A stretch of 64,000 nt of DNA from positions 62,001-126,000 of the forward strand of contig NZ_SMUV01000073.1 in the NCBI RefSeq assembly GCF_004358185.1. Reading direction: 5' to 3'. The DNA comes from Antarcticimicrobium luteum. Its GTDB lineage: Bacteria > Pseudomonadota > Alphaproteobacteria > Rhodobacterales > Rhodobacteraceae. Under the pieces are notes generated by a model, which saw nothing but the letters and a program-made list of their open reading frames with translations, did no database searches and was not told the DNA's origin. Shown here one piece after another: positions 33,366 to 42,133 of this stretch (its first letter is position 1; each line of letters opens with the position of its first letter). The position numbers and the translations under genes were made by a program.

Positions 33366-34298
33366 ATGACGATTTCCCTGACCCGCCGCGCCGCCCTGAC
33401 CGGGGCCGCAGCCCTGCCCCTGGCCGCCGCCACCGCAATCCCGGCCGCGGCCGCCTCCCACGGCGGCAAGCCCGCGCTGCCCCACGCCCACGCCTTTTCG
33501 CTGGGCGAGATGTCGGTGACCACCCTGCTGGACGGCAGCCTGCCGCGCGAGGGCGCTCAGGCGATCTTTGGCGGCGGCGCCAGTGACGCGGAGTTCGCCC
33601 GCGTCTCGGCGGAGAACTTCATCCCCGCCGACACCGCGCAGTTCTATTTCACCCCGACCCTGGTGAACAGCGGCGGGCAGAGGATCCTGTTCGACACCGG
33701 GCTGGGACAGGGCGGGATCGCGCGGGCGCTGGCCGAGGCCGGGGTTTCCCCCGATCAGATCGACCTGGTGGTTCTGACCCATATGCACCCCGACCACATC
33801 GGCGGCCTGATGACGGATGGCGCGCCGACCTTTCCCAACGCGCGCTATGTCACCGGCCGGGTGGAATACGATTTCTGGTCCAAGATGGAGCCGGGCAACC
33901 GGGTCGGCGATCTGGTGGCCGCCAACGTGACGCCGCTGGCAGAGAAGCTGACGTTCGTCGAGGACGGGGCCGAGGTGGCGCCGGGCATCACCGCGCTGGC
34001 CAGCTTCGGCCATACGCCGGGGCACATGTCGTATCATCTGGACAGCGCCGGCGAGCGGCTGGTGCTGGCCGGCGATCTGGCCAACCACTATGTCTGGTCC
34101 TTCGCCCATCCCGAATGGGAGGTGCGCTTCGATATGGACAAAGCGGCGGCCACCGCGGCGCGCCGGCAGGTGCTGGGGATGCTGGCGGCTGACCGGGTGC
34201 CGATGATCGGCTATCACATGCCCTTCCCCGCCGCCGGGTTCGTGGAGACGCGGGGCGATGGGTTCCGCTTCGTGCCGGTGAGCTATCAGATGATGTGA
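33366..34298 (+). CDS. Exported metallo-beta-lactamase-fold hydrolase
   Basis: 310 residues. LTRRAALTGAAALPLAAATAI is a twin-arginine-type signal peptide (about 1-29). The MBL metal site reads THMHPDHIGG (HxHxDH), with further ligands in SFGHTPGHMS (His), AGDLANHY (Asp) and IGYHMPFP (His). It is a periplasmic zinc-dependent hydrolase of the lactonase/AttM-like branch; substrate unknown. GAGGAG lies 7 nt before the ATG. It stands alone and is followed by a dispersed repeat copy and a convergent oxidoreductase gene. Confidence 0.87.
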   Translation: MTISLTRRAALTGAAALPLAAATAIPAAAASHGGKPALPHAHAFSLGEMSVTTLLDGSLPREGAQAIFGGGASDAEFARVSAENFIPADTAQFYFTPTLVNSGGQRILFDTGLGQGGIARALAEAGVSPDQIDLVVLTHMHPDHIGGLMTDGAPTFPNARYVTGRVEYDFWSKMEPGNRVGDLVAANVTPLAEKLTFVEDGAEVAPGITALASFGHTPGHMSYHLDSAGERLVLAGDLANHYVWSFAHPEWEVRFDMDKAAATAARRQVLGMLAADRVPMIGYHMPFPAAGFVETRGDGFRFVPVSYQMM

Positions 34299-34361
34299 GG
34301 CGGAGCCTGCCCGGCTCAGGCGTTTTCCGAACACCCCCGCGCCGATCCTTTGAGCAACGCC

Positions 34362-34441
34362 CCCTGCGCGGACCAAGGCCGCAGGCCGCAGGGCAAGCGC
34401 CGGACCGTCCCCACGGTCCGGCGCTTGCGCGGGGTGTTCTG
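34362..34441 (-). repeat. Well-preserved copy of the dispersed two-hairpin repeat (reverse)
   Basis: Hairpin 1 has a perfect 16-bp stem (34393-34408 with 34413-34428, loop CCCC); hairpin 2 pairs CCCTGCG (34362-34368) with CGCAGGG (34387-34393). The copy at 55773-55850 matches it along its length. It lies between convergent genes and could double as a transcription end. Confidence 0.8.
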
Positions 34442-34506
34442 ATGGTCAGATGTGGCAAAATCGGCGGGTTTGAAACGCCGGGCGGGACCTTTTTTCAGCG
34501 CCGCTC

Positions 34507-35838
34507 TCAGAAGCCCTTGTCGAGATGGATCTTGCTGCCGTCGCTGAACCGCGACAGCCGGAACTCCTTCGGGTCCACCACCGGCGCCGCCCCCGTCACG
34601 ATGTCGGCCATCAGCCGCCCCGCCCCCGGCCCGATGCCGAAACCGTGGCCGGAGAAGCCGGTGGCGACATGCAGCCCGGGCAGGTCGTCGACGCCGGAGA
34701 TCACCGGAATCGCATCCGGCGTCACATCGATCATCCCGCCCCAGCTTTGCAGCATCTCGGCCCCTTGCAGGATCGGAAAGGCCCGCTGCGCATCCGCCCA
34801 GCATTGCCGCAGCGCCCGCGCCGAGGGCGCCGGATCGAGGATGCGGCAGGTCTCGAACGGGGTGACATCGCCGGGGCCCCAGCGACGCGGCTGGCGCGCC
34901 TCCTCGCCCCAGCGGGATGAGAGGCGGAATTTCAGGCTCGACCATTCGTGGACCAGCGCGGGCAGGAAGGCCCGCGCGAGGCGGAAGGAATCGGGGACCA
35001 GATCGACGGTGTTCTCGGTGCCGGACGCGACGGTATAGCCGCCATCGGCCCGCTTGCGCAGCGCGAAGCGGTCGGCCCAGACCGAGGCCTCCGGCCCGCC
35101 CTCGACCGGCGAGGTGCGCATCACCGTGTTCAGCACCTTGAGCTGCGGCAGCGAAATGCCCGCGTTGCCGGCGAAGAGCCGCGACCAGGCGCCGCCCGCC
35201 AGCACCACCGCATCGCAGGCCACCCGGCCCAGTTCGGTCACCACGCCCGCCACACGACCCGCCGCCACGTCCAGCGTGCGCACCGCGCAGCCGGTCATCA
35301 CCGTGGCGCCGGCATCGCGGGCGGCGGCGGCGACGGCGGGGGCGGCCCACTGCGGCTCCGCCCGTCCGTCCAAAGGCGTGTGGAGCGCGCCCTTCAGGTC
35401 CATCCGATGGCCCGGCAGCAGCGCGCCGAGGTCGGCACCGGAGATCATCCGCGCCTCGATCTGATAGGGGGTCAGGTTCTCGGCCCAGCGGGCGTGTTCG
35501 TCATAGGATTTCGCGCTGTCGGCGGTAAACAGGATGCCGGCGCGGCGATAACCGGTGGCGCGCCCGGTGCGCGCGTCCAGCCCCTCCCAGATCTTCAGCG
35601 CCTCGATCATCAGCGGGATCTCGCGCGGATCTCGCATCGACAGGCGCACCCAGCCCCAGTTGCGGCTGGACTGCTCGCCGCCAATCACGCCCTTTTCGCA
35701 CAGCAGGACGGAGAGGCCGCGCTCGGCCAGCTCCAGCGCGGTGGAGGCGCCGACGATGCCGCCGCCGATCACCACCACATCGGCGCGATCGGGAAGCTGG
35801 CTGTCGGAGACGACGGGGGTGAGCTGAGGGCCGGGCAT
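34507..35838 (-). CDS. FAD-dependent amino-acid oxidase family oxidoreductase
   Basis: 443 residues of the DAO superfamily. The dinucleotide-binding motif ADVVVIGGGIVGASTALELAERG (about 19-41) is at the N-terminus, and GFSGHGFGIGPGAGRLMAD near the C-terminus is the second FAD-contact motif. Family members oxidise D-amino acids, sarcosine, glycine or similar amines. The substrate is not evident and no partner subunits or transporters sit next to it, apart from the EamA permease 33 bp upstream on the same strand, which may be co-transcribed and export or import a related compound. Confidence 0.87.
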   Translation of the reverse strand: MPGPQLTPVVSDSQLPDRADVVVIGGGIVGASTALELAERGLSVLLCEKGVIGGEQSSRNWGWVRLSMRDPREIPLMIEALKIWEGLDARTGRATGYRRAGILFTADSAKSYDEHARWAENLTPYQIEARMISGADLGALLPGHRMDLKGALHTPLDGRAEPQWAAPAVAAAARDAGATVMTGCAVRTLDVAAGRVAGVVTELGRVACDAVVLAGGAWSRLFAGNAGISLPQLKVLNTVMRTSPVEGGPEASVWADRFALRKRADGGYTVASGTENTVDLVPDSFRLARAFLPALVHEWSSLKFRLSSRWGEEARQPRRWGPGDVTPFETCRILDPAPSARALRQCWADAQRAFPILQGAEMLQSWGGMIDVTPDAIPVISGVDDLPGLHVATGFSGHGFGIGPGAGRLMADIVTGAAPVVDPKEFRLSRFSDGSKIHLDKGF

Positions 35839-35871
35839 GGCGCGACTATACTCAGGCCGGTGCCGCCCGCA

Positions 35872-36834
35872 TCACATTTTTGCCGGTCCCTGCGGCACCG
35901 GCGCCGGTGCCGCGACGGCAGCGCCTTTCGGTCGCTTGGGCTGGACCAGCGCCAGACCCAGGACCAGCACCCCCAGCGCCGCCCAGACCCAGATCGAATG
36001 GCGTTCGCCGAACAGCGCCACGCCCAGCAGCACCCCGGTGCCGGTGACCACATAGCCCACCTGCGCCGCGAACACCGGCCCGGCATGGCCGATCAGCCAG
36101 ATATAGCCCGCATAGGCCACCATGTTCAGCACGGTGATGGCGAGCACCGCCTGCTCCGGCGGGCCGAACCGGGCGATGTCGACCCAGCTGTCCGTCACCA
36201 GCATCACCGGGGTCAGCAGCACCAGCGCGCCCCAGCTCAGCCCGCACAGCGTGGTGAAGGGGCCCAGATCGCGCATCTGCGATCTGGCGATGACGATATT
36301 CTCGCCGGAATAGGAGAACGCCACCGCCAGCGGCGCGAGGATCCAGATCGCCTGAGCAGGGTCGGGCAGGCTGCTGCCCGGCAGCACGATCAGCGCCACC
36401 CCCATCGCCCCCAGCAGAAGGCCCAGAATGCGGCGGCCCGACGGGCTCTCCAGCCCCAGCGGCCAGGCGACCAGCAGGGTGACCATCGGGATCAGCGACA
36501 GCAGCATCACGGTGATGCCGATCGGCAAATGCGCATAGGCGGTATAGGACAGGCCGCTGGGCAGCGCGGTGCCGAGCAGGCCGCAGATCAGGTAGAAGCG
36601 GACATGCCGCGCGCCGAGCGGCAGCCGCCGCCCGCGCAGGGTCTGGATCAGGGTGGCGGCCAGCGCCGCCAGCAGGGTGTTCCAGAAGGCGATGCCGATC
36701 GCGCTGTGCCCGGTGGAGACCGCCAGTTTCGACAGCGGCCCGGTCGCCCCCCAGCTCAACCCGACGCCAAGCACGACAAGCCAGAGCCGCAGCACGGTGG
36801 GCGGCGCGATCTGCAATGCGGGGGGATGCGCCAC
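35872..36834 (-). CDS. EamA-type DMT superfamily transporter
   Basis: 320 residues with ten predicted membrane helices in two EamA repeats. The GTG at 36834 is chosen because AGGAG lies 8 nt upstream; the resulting start (MAHPPALQIAPP) leads straight into the first helix. The tail (KRPKGAAVAAPAPVPQGPAKM) is Pro/Ala-rich. DMT permeases export or import amino acids, metabolites or osmolytes. It lies upstream of the FAD oxidoreductase on the same strand. Substrate unknown. Confidence 0.88.
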   Translation of the reverse strand: MAHPPALQIAPPTVLRLWLVVLGVGLSWGATGPLSKLAVSTGHSAIGIAFWNTLLAALAATLIQTLRGRRLPLGARHVRFYLICGLLGTALPSGLSYTAYAHLPIGITVMLLSLIPMVTLLVAWPLGLESPSGRRILGLLLGAMGVALIVLPGSSLPDPAQAIWILAPLAVAFSYSGENIVIARSQMRDLGPFTTLCGLSWGALVLLTPVMLVTDSWVDIARFGPPEQAVLAITVLNMVAYAGYIWLIGHAGPVFAAQVGYVVTGTGVLLGVALFGERHSIWVWAALGVLVLGLALVQPKRPKGAAVAAPAPVPQGPAKM

Positions 36835-36961
36835 GCACGAACACTCCTCTGCCGTCGATGGGCGCCCCTTGACCGGTGCCGCTCGACCCGTCACGGCGGT
36901 CGCCTCTGGATGCCCCTCCGGCGGCCGCCCTGTCAAGCGCGGCGGCCGGTTCCGTGGTGGC

Positions 36962-38620
36962 TCAGGACGGATCGCGCCAGCGGTTGACGATGGGATAGCG
37001 GCGGTCGAGCCAGAATGCCCGCCTGGTCAGCCGCGCGCCCGGCGCCGACTGGAAGCGTTTGTATTCGCTGATATAAAGCAGATGCTCGACCTTCTTCGCC
37101 GTGGCCCGGTCGAACCCGGCAGCGACGCAATCGGCGATGGAGCCGTCACGGTCGACAAGGATATCGAGGATCGCGTCCAGCTCGTCATACTCGGGCAGGC
37201 TATTGCTGTCCTTCTGGTCCGGGCGCAGCTCGGCGCTGGGCGGTTTGGTGATGATCCGCTGCGGGATCACCTCGCCCGCCGGGCCCTTCATCCAGTCGCG
37301 GTGGTTCTCGTTGCGCCAGCGGCAGGTCTCGAACACCCGGGTCTTGTACAGATCCTTGATCGGATTGTACCCCCCGGCCATGTCGCCGTAGATGGTGGCA
37401 TAGCCGACCGCGACCTCGGATTTGTTGCCGGTGGTCAGCAGCATCTCGCCGAACTTGTTGGACATCGCCATCAGCAGCAGGCCGCGCAGGCGCGACTGGA
37501 TGTTTTCCTCGGTGGTATCCGCCGCGCGCCCTTCGAACAGCGGCGCCAGCGTGTTGGTGATCGCCGCCCGCCCCTCGGAGATCGGGACATAGTCGTAATG
37601 GCAGCCCAGCGCCTTGGCCACCGCCTCGGCATCCTCAAGGCTCTCGCGGCTGGTGTATTCCGAGGGCAGCATGACGCAGCGGACGTTTTCCGGTCCCAGC
37701 GCATCGGCGGCAATGGCGGCGACGATGGCCGAGTCGATGCCGCCCGACAGGCCCAGCAGCACCTTTTTGAAACCGCTCTTGGCCAGGTAATCGCGCAGGG
37801 CGATCACCATCACCTGATAGTCCTGCTCCCATTCGGAGGCATGGACATGCTCCTCGCCGGGCAGGATGCGCCAGCCCTCGGGGGTGCGTTCAAGGTCCAC
37901 ATGGGCGATCGCCTCGTCGAACTGCGGCATCTGAAAGGCCAGTTGCCCCCCCGGATTGAGGCCGAAGCTGGCGCCGTCGAAGACCTGATCGTCCTGCCCG
38001 CCCACCATGTTGAGATAGATAACAGGCAGGCCGGTATCGACCACCCGCGCGACCATGTGGTTGAGCCGCGTGTCGTGCTTGCCGCGGTAATAGGGCGAGC
38101 CGTTGGGCACGATCAGGAACTCGGCCCCGGTCTCGGCCAGGGTCTCGGCGACCTCCTCGTGCCAGGCATCCTCGCAGATCGGGCTGCCGATGCGGGTATT
38201 GCCCACCGAATAGGGTCCGCCCAACGGTCCGGCGTCAAAGATCCGCACCTCGTCAAAGACCAGTTCGTTGGGCAGGTTGTGCTTGAGAACGGTGTTGGCG
38301 ATCCGGCCGTCCCTGAGGATGAAATAGGCGTTGAACAGCTGTGCCCCCTCGATCCAGGGTCCGCCAATGGCCAGCGCCGGGCCGTCGGCGCAGTCCGCCG
38401 CCAGCTGGCGCACCGCCTCGACCGCGGCGGTCTGAAAGGCGGGCTTCAACAGCAGATCCTGCGGATTGTAGCCGACGATGAACATCTCGGGCAGCGCCAC
38501 CAGATCGGCGCCGGCCGCGCGGCCCTGCTCCCAGGCCGCGCGCGCCTTGGCCGCATTGCCCTCCAGGTCGCCCATGACGGGGTTCAGCTGCGCCAGCGTC
38601 ACGCGGAAACGGTCGGTCAT
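36962..38620 (-). CDS. nadE: NAD synthetase, glutamine-hydrolysing
   Basis: 552 residues from the ATG at 38620 (GAGGGCAGG upstream). The N-terminal nitrilase-like glutaminase domain shows EMFIVGYNPQD, the Lys region and the catalytic Cys in GSPICEDAWH; the C-terminal synthetase domain has the PP-loop LSGGIDSAIVAA and TTGNKSEVAVGY. It amidates nicotinate adenine dinucleotide to NAD, the last step of the pathway to which nadD (19228-19872) belongs. Monocistronic, divergent from the MORN gene. Confidence 0.96.
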   Translation of the reverse strand: MTDRFRVTLAQLNPVMGDLEGNAAKARAAWEQGRAAGADLVALPEMFIVGYNPQDLLLKPAFQTAAVEAVRQLAADCADGPALAIGGPWIEGAQLFNAYFILRDGRIANTVLKHNLPNELVFDEVRIFDAGPLGGPYSVGNTRIGSPICEDAWHEEVAETLAETGAEFLIVPNGSPYYRGKHDTRLNHMVARVVDTGLPVIYLNMVGGQDDQVFDGASFGLNPGGQLAFQMPQFDEAIAHVDLERTPEGWRILPGEEHVHASEWEQDYQVMVIALRDYLAKSGFKKVLLGLSGGIDSAIVAAIAADALGPENVRCVMLPSEYTSRESLEDAEAVAKALGCHYDYVPISEGRAAITNTLAPLFEGRAADTTEENIQSRLRGLLLMAMSNKFGEMLLTTGNKSEVAVGYATIYGDMAGGYNPIKDLYKTRVFETCRWRNENHRDWMKGPAGEVIPQRIITKPPSAELRPDQKDSNSLPEYDELDAILDILVDRDGSIADCVAAGFDRATAKKVEHLLYISEYKRFQSAPGARLTRRAFWLDRRYPIVNRWRDPS

Positions 38621-38751
38621 CCTGCCCTCGGTGCAAATCCTCTTTCCAGCCATTTATCAGATCGGGTGCCGAGGGAAAGCCATCAGGCGCAAAAGACGTT
38701 GCTTGAACCCGCCCCCTCGCCTAGTTTCTAATGGCTTCGCGGGGGCGCCGC

Positions 38752-38828
38752 GGCACATGAGGCACATGAGGCGAGCGCATGAGGCACATGGGGCAAGGCA
38801 CATGGGGCAGGCACATGGGGCAGGCAGG
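38752..38828 (+). repeat. Tandem repeat with multiple ATGs before the MORN gene
   Basis: GGCACATGA (38752-38760, 38761-38769), a variant at 38770-38782, then GGCACATGGGGCA-type units at 38783-38796, 38797-38809 and 38810-38822. Each unit carries an ATG or a near copy, and the array ends 7 bp before the MORN ATG at 38836. Confidence 0.85.
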
Positions 38829-38835
38829 ACATCCG

Positions 38836-40239
38836 ATGAGACATCTTGGAACCGTATTGGCGATCGCAACCGCTCTGGCGCTGGTCGGACCGGCCCCGGT
38901 ACAGGCGCAGGACGGTCAGGTTCTGACCACCGAGGACGACATCGGCGGCGTCTACGAGGGCACCTTTCGCGGCGGGCTTCAGCACGGCACCGGAACCTAC
39001 CGGCTGCCCAACGGCTATGAGTATACCGGCGACTGGGTCGATGGCGAGATCAAGGGTCAGGGCGTGGCGCGGTTTCCCAATGGCTCGGTCTACGAGGGCG
39101 AGTTCGCCAAGGGCAAGCCGAACGGGCTGGGCAAGATCACCTTTTCCGACGGCGGCACCTATGAGGGCGACTGGGTCGACGGGGTGATCGACGGCCAGGG
39201 CGTGGCGACCTATGCCAACGGCGTGCGCTACGAGGGCGGATTTCAGAACGCCCAGCACCACGGCTTTGGCGTGATGACCAGCCCGGGCGGATATGAGTAT
39301 CGCGGCGACTGGGTGAACGGCGAGAAACAGGGCAAGGGCGTGATCACCTATCCCGACGGCGCCGTCTACGACGGCGAGATCGTCGACGGCCAGCGCCACG
39401 GCGAGGGTACGCTGACGATGCCCGACGGGCTGACCTATGTCGGCACCTGGGCCGATGGGCAGATCAGCGGCACCGGCACGCTGACCCAGCCCAACGGCGA
39501 CGTCTACGAGGGCACGCTGGTGGCCGGGCGGCGCGAGGGCAGCGGCAAGGTGACCTATGCCAATGGCGATGTCTATCAGGGCGAGTTTGCCGATGACCGC
39601 CGCCATGGCCAGGGCAGTTTCACCGGCGCCGACGGCTATGTCTACACCGGCTCCTGGGTGGCCGGACAGATCGAGGGCGAGGGCCGCGTCACCTATCCCG
39701 ACGGCTCGGTCTATGAGGGGCAGTTCCGCGCCGATCTGGCCGACGGCACCGGCAAGATCACCTATCCCGACGGATCCACCTACGAGGGCGACTGGAAGGC
39801 CGGCGTGATCGACGGCGAGGGCACCGCCACCTATGCCAACGGCATCGTCTACAAGGGCGGGTTCAGGAACGCCAGGAACCATGGGTTCGGCGTGATGACC
39901 TATGCCGACGGCTACCGCTACGAGGGCGAATGGCGGGACGGCCAGCGCCATGGGCAGGGCACCGCCACCTATGCCGACGGCTCGGTTTATACCGGGCAAT
40001 TCGTCGATGGCCAGCGCCACGGCGAGGGCGAAATCGTGATGGCCGACGGCTTCCGCTACAAGGGCGCCTGGTCCGGCGGCGAGATCAGCGGCCAGGGCGT
40101 GGCCACCTATGCCAACGGCGATGTCTACGAGGGCACCTTCAAGAACGGCAAGCGGCAGGGTCAGGGCACCATGCGCTATGCCACCGGGCAGGAGGCCAGC
40201 GGCACCTGGGACAATGGCGCGCTGAAGGACGGCGGGTGA
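38836..40239 (+). CDS. Secreted MORN-repeat protein (18 repeats)
   Basis: 467 residues: a signal peptide (cleavage near VQA-QDG, residue 25), a short linker to residue 39, then exactly 18 MORN units of 23 residues (YEG-x-W/F-x-DG-x-x-x-GxG-x-x-YPDG), and a partial 19th. Units 1-9 align with 10-18 one to one, so the array arose by duplication of a 207-residue block. MORN sheets bind phospholipids or act as scaffolds; bacterial secreted forms are poorly known. The ATG at 38836 follows a tandem repeat that holds other in-frame ATGs (for example 38779). Likely periplasmic or surface; function unknown. Confidence 0.88.
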   Translation: MRHLGTVLAIATALALVGPAPVQAQDGQVLTTEDDIGGVYEGTFRGGLQHGTGTYRLPNGYEYTGDWVDGEIKGQGVARFPNGSVYEGEFAKGKPNGLGKITFSDGGTYEGDWVDGVIDGQGVATYANGVRYEGGFQNAQHHGFGVMTSPGGYEYRGDWVNGEKQGKGVITYPDGAVYDGEIVDGQRHGEGTLTMPDGLTYVGTWADGQISGTGTLTQPNGDVYEGTLVAGRREGSGKVTYANGDVYQGEFADDRRHGQGSFTGADGYVYTGSWVAGQIEGEGRVTYPDGSVYEGQFRADLADGTGKITYPDGSTYEGDWKAGVIDGEGTATYANGIVYKGGFRNARNHGFGVMTYADGYRYEGEWRDGQRHGQGTATYADGSVYTGQFVDGQRHGEGEIVMADGFRYKGAWSGGEISGQGVATYANGDVYEGTFKNGKRQGQGTMRYATGQEASGTWDNGALKDGG

Positions 40240-40496
40240 GGCCCGGCGCGCACCCCGAGGCACAAGCAGGGACGCTGGGGGGCTTCCAATGCGGCTTTCT
40301 GAACCAACGCCCGCAATGCGGACGAAGAGGTCGCACGGCGTCACTGCCCAAATGTCTGGTTTCGCGGTATGATGCGTGACTATGAACCAGCGTGCCTGCG
40401 CGGTTTGACAAAGGCCAGTTTGCGTTGATCTCCATCGCATAGCCTCCAATCAACGGGTATTGCCACGACGGACAGCGAAGAGCATCGGCAGCAGAT
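40240..40496. other. 257-bp lower-GC spacer before the CapK-like gene
   Basis: Composition changes here from the GC-rich MORN gene to a lower-GC stretch. I see no coding frame, transposase remnant, direct repeat or promoter that I can defend. Confidence 0.4.
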
Positions 40497-41888
40497 ATGC
40501 GTTTCAGCCTTCTTAGAGCAATGGGATACTTCGCCGGCGGGCTTTGGACAGGCTGGGACGGACGGAAGCGTATTGAAGCGAGGCAACTTCGCAAACTAAG
40601 GCGCCTTGTGGAAAAGGCGCGGCGCGACTCTCCCTTGTTCCGCAGGCTCTACGCAGATCTGCGACCATCAAGCGAGATCGAGCTCCGCGACTTGCCGGTG
40701 ACGCGCAAACCCGATCTCATGAGGGAATTCGATGAATGGCTGACGATCCGTTCTCTTCCCCTCGAAAGGGTCCGCGAGCATCTCCGGGACATCGGGAATG
40801 CGGGTGTGCCGATCGACGATGTCGCCGTATTCCAGACCTCCGGGACATCCGGCGAGCCCGCGGTCATCGTCTTGCCCTCATCGTTCGTCGAATATGCCTA
40901 TGGAATTATGATGGCACGCTTCGAATGGTACCATTGGAAGCTCATCCGAGACGTCCGCAAGCTCGGCGTGCGGGTGACGATCACCGGCGGGAACGGTCAC
41001 TTCGCCGGTAACGGGTTCAACAAGCTGGTGCAACGGCTCAACCCGGCCTTGGCAAGGGGACTGGGGTTGACCTTCATCGAGGCCGAGCAGCCGATCGACC
41101 GGCTCGTCGACAGGCTCAATGCGATCCCGAACGTCGCCTGGATCGTGACCTACCCCAGCATGCTGACCATCCTTGTCCGGGAAAAGGAGGCCGGACGGCT
41201 GCGGATCGCGCCTGCGCTCTTCACGACGGGAGGCGAGACGCTCACGGATGATCTCCGCGAGCGGGTCGTGCGGGCCTTCCCCTCGCTGAAATACGGCATT
41301 GCCGATCCCTATGGGTGCACCGAGTGCCTGGCGCTGTCGTTTGAGTGCAGCCACGGGCGGAAGCACGTAAACGAAGACTGGGTCATCCTCGAAGCGGTCG
41401 ACGAGGCGATGCAGCCCGTTCCAGATGGCACGTTGTCAGCGAACGCGCTCCTGACGGTGCTTGCCAACGAGGTTCAACCCTTCATCCGATATGTTCTCGG
41501 CGACTGTGTGCGATACTACGAAGACCCCTGCGCCTGTGGCTCGCCGTTTCGCAGTTTTGAGGTGGAGGGACGCCAGGCGACTCTCATTCGTGTGGGTGAG
41601 GTGACGCTGTCGCCGCTCGTCTTCGATCTGGAGCACGACCATGCCCAGCGTGTCCAGCTGGTCCAGACCAGCGAGAGAGATTTCGAAGTGCGCGCGCAAG
41701 TTGCCAACGAGGCTGCGGCAGGGCTTGTCTTTGAGGAGGTCATCGCGTCGGTGAAACGGGTGTTTCGCGATAACGGTTTGGAACACGTCGTGGTGCGAGA
41801 AAGCCAGGAGGCGCTGGAATTCACTTCGAGCGGAAAGTTTCACGAAGTTTTGCCCTTGCGAGATGCCGATACACGAAACATGGCATGA
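40497..41888 (+). CDS. CapK/PaaK-like adenylate-forming enzyme
   Basis: 463 residues of the phenylacetate-CoA ligase/CapK branch of the ANL superfamily. The ATP-binding loop reads FQTSGTSGEPA (about 112-122); TTGGETLTDDLRE and YGCTECLALSFEC follow in the expected order, and RYVLGDCVRY ends the large domain before a small C-terminal domain. Four clustered Cys (ECLALSFEC, CACG) might bind zinc as in some CapK proteins. It would activate an acid as acyl-AMP; substrate and acceptor are unknown. It is isolated, with lower-GC flanks and codon use, suggesting horizontal acquisition. CoA ligase or capsule-modifying roles are both open. Confidence 0.8.
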   Translation: MRFSLLRAMGYFAGGLWTGWDGRKRIEARQLRKLRRLVEKARRDSPLFRRLYADLRPSSEIELRDLPVTRKPDLMREFDEWLTIRSLPLERVREHLRDIGNAGVPIDDVAVFQTSGTSGEPAVIVLPSSFVEYAYGIMMARFEWYHWKLIRDVRKLGVRVTITGGNGHFAGNGFNKLVQRLNPALARGLGLTFIEAEQPIDRLVDRLNAIPNVAWIVTYPSMLTILVREKEAGRLRIAPALFTTGGETLTDDLRERVVRAFPSLKYGIADPYGCTECLALSFECSHGRKHVNEDWVILEAVDEAMQPVPDGTLSANALLTVLANEVQPFIRYVLGDCVRYYEDPCACGSPFRSFEVEGRQATLIRVGEVTLSPLVFDLEHDHAQRVQLVQTSERDFEVRAQVANEAAAGLVFEEVIASVKRVFRDNGLEHVVVRESQEALEFTSSGKFHEVLPLRDADTRNMA

Positions 41889-42133
41889 CCCGACATTCGG
41901 TGGTTGGCTTCCGGGTGAGCAGGTGAGCGCCTCCCAACTCCGCCCACCAAGGATTTTCCGCCTTTCTTAACGCCGACATCCGCACGCCATGCGGCATCAG
42001 GAACTTTGGGCTCGAAGCTGACCATGACCAAAAGGGAGTGATTGCAAAGCGGACCAGCTCCCGGCACACGCGCAACGCGGCATGCCGGAATTCGCTTTTC
42101 CGCCGCCTTACACCGCCGCGAGCGGGCCGGGCC
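41889..42133. other. 245-bp lower-GC spacer after the CapK-like gene
   Basis: Non-coding by appearance; no hairpin with T-run, no repeat arms matching 40240-40496, and no integrase or transposase remnant seen. Probably the right border of the acquired segment. Confidence 0.35.

Noticed and set aside
38657-40449. Large minus-strand frame antisense to the MORN gene
   Set aside because: It mirrors the MORN periodicity in another frame and has no independent features, start site or ribosome site.
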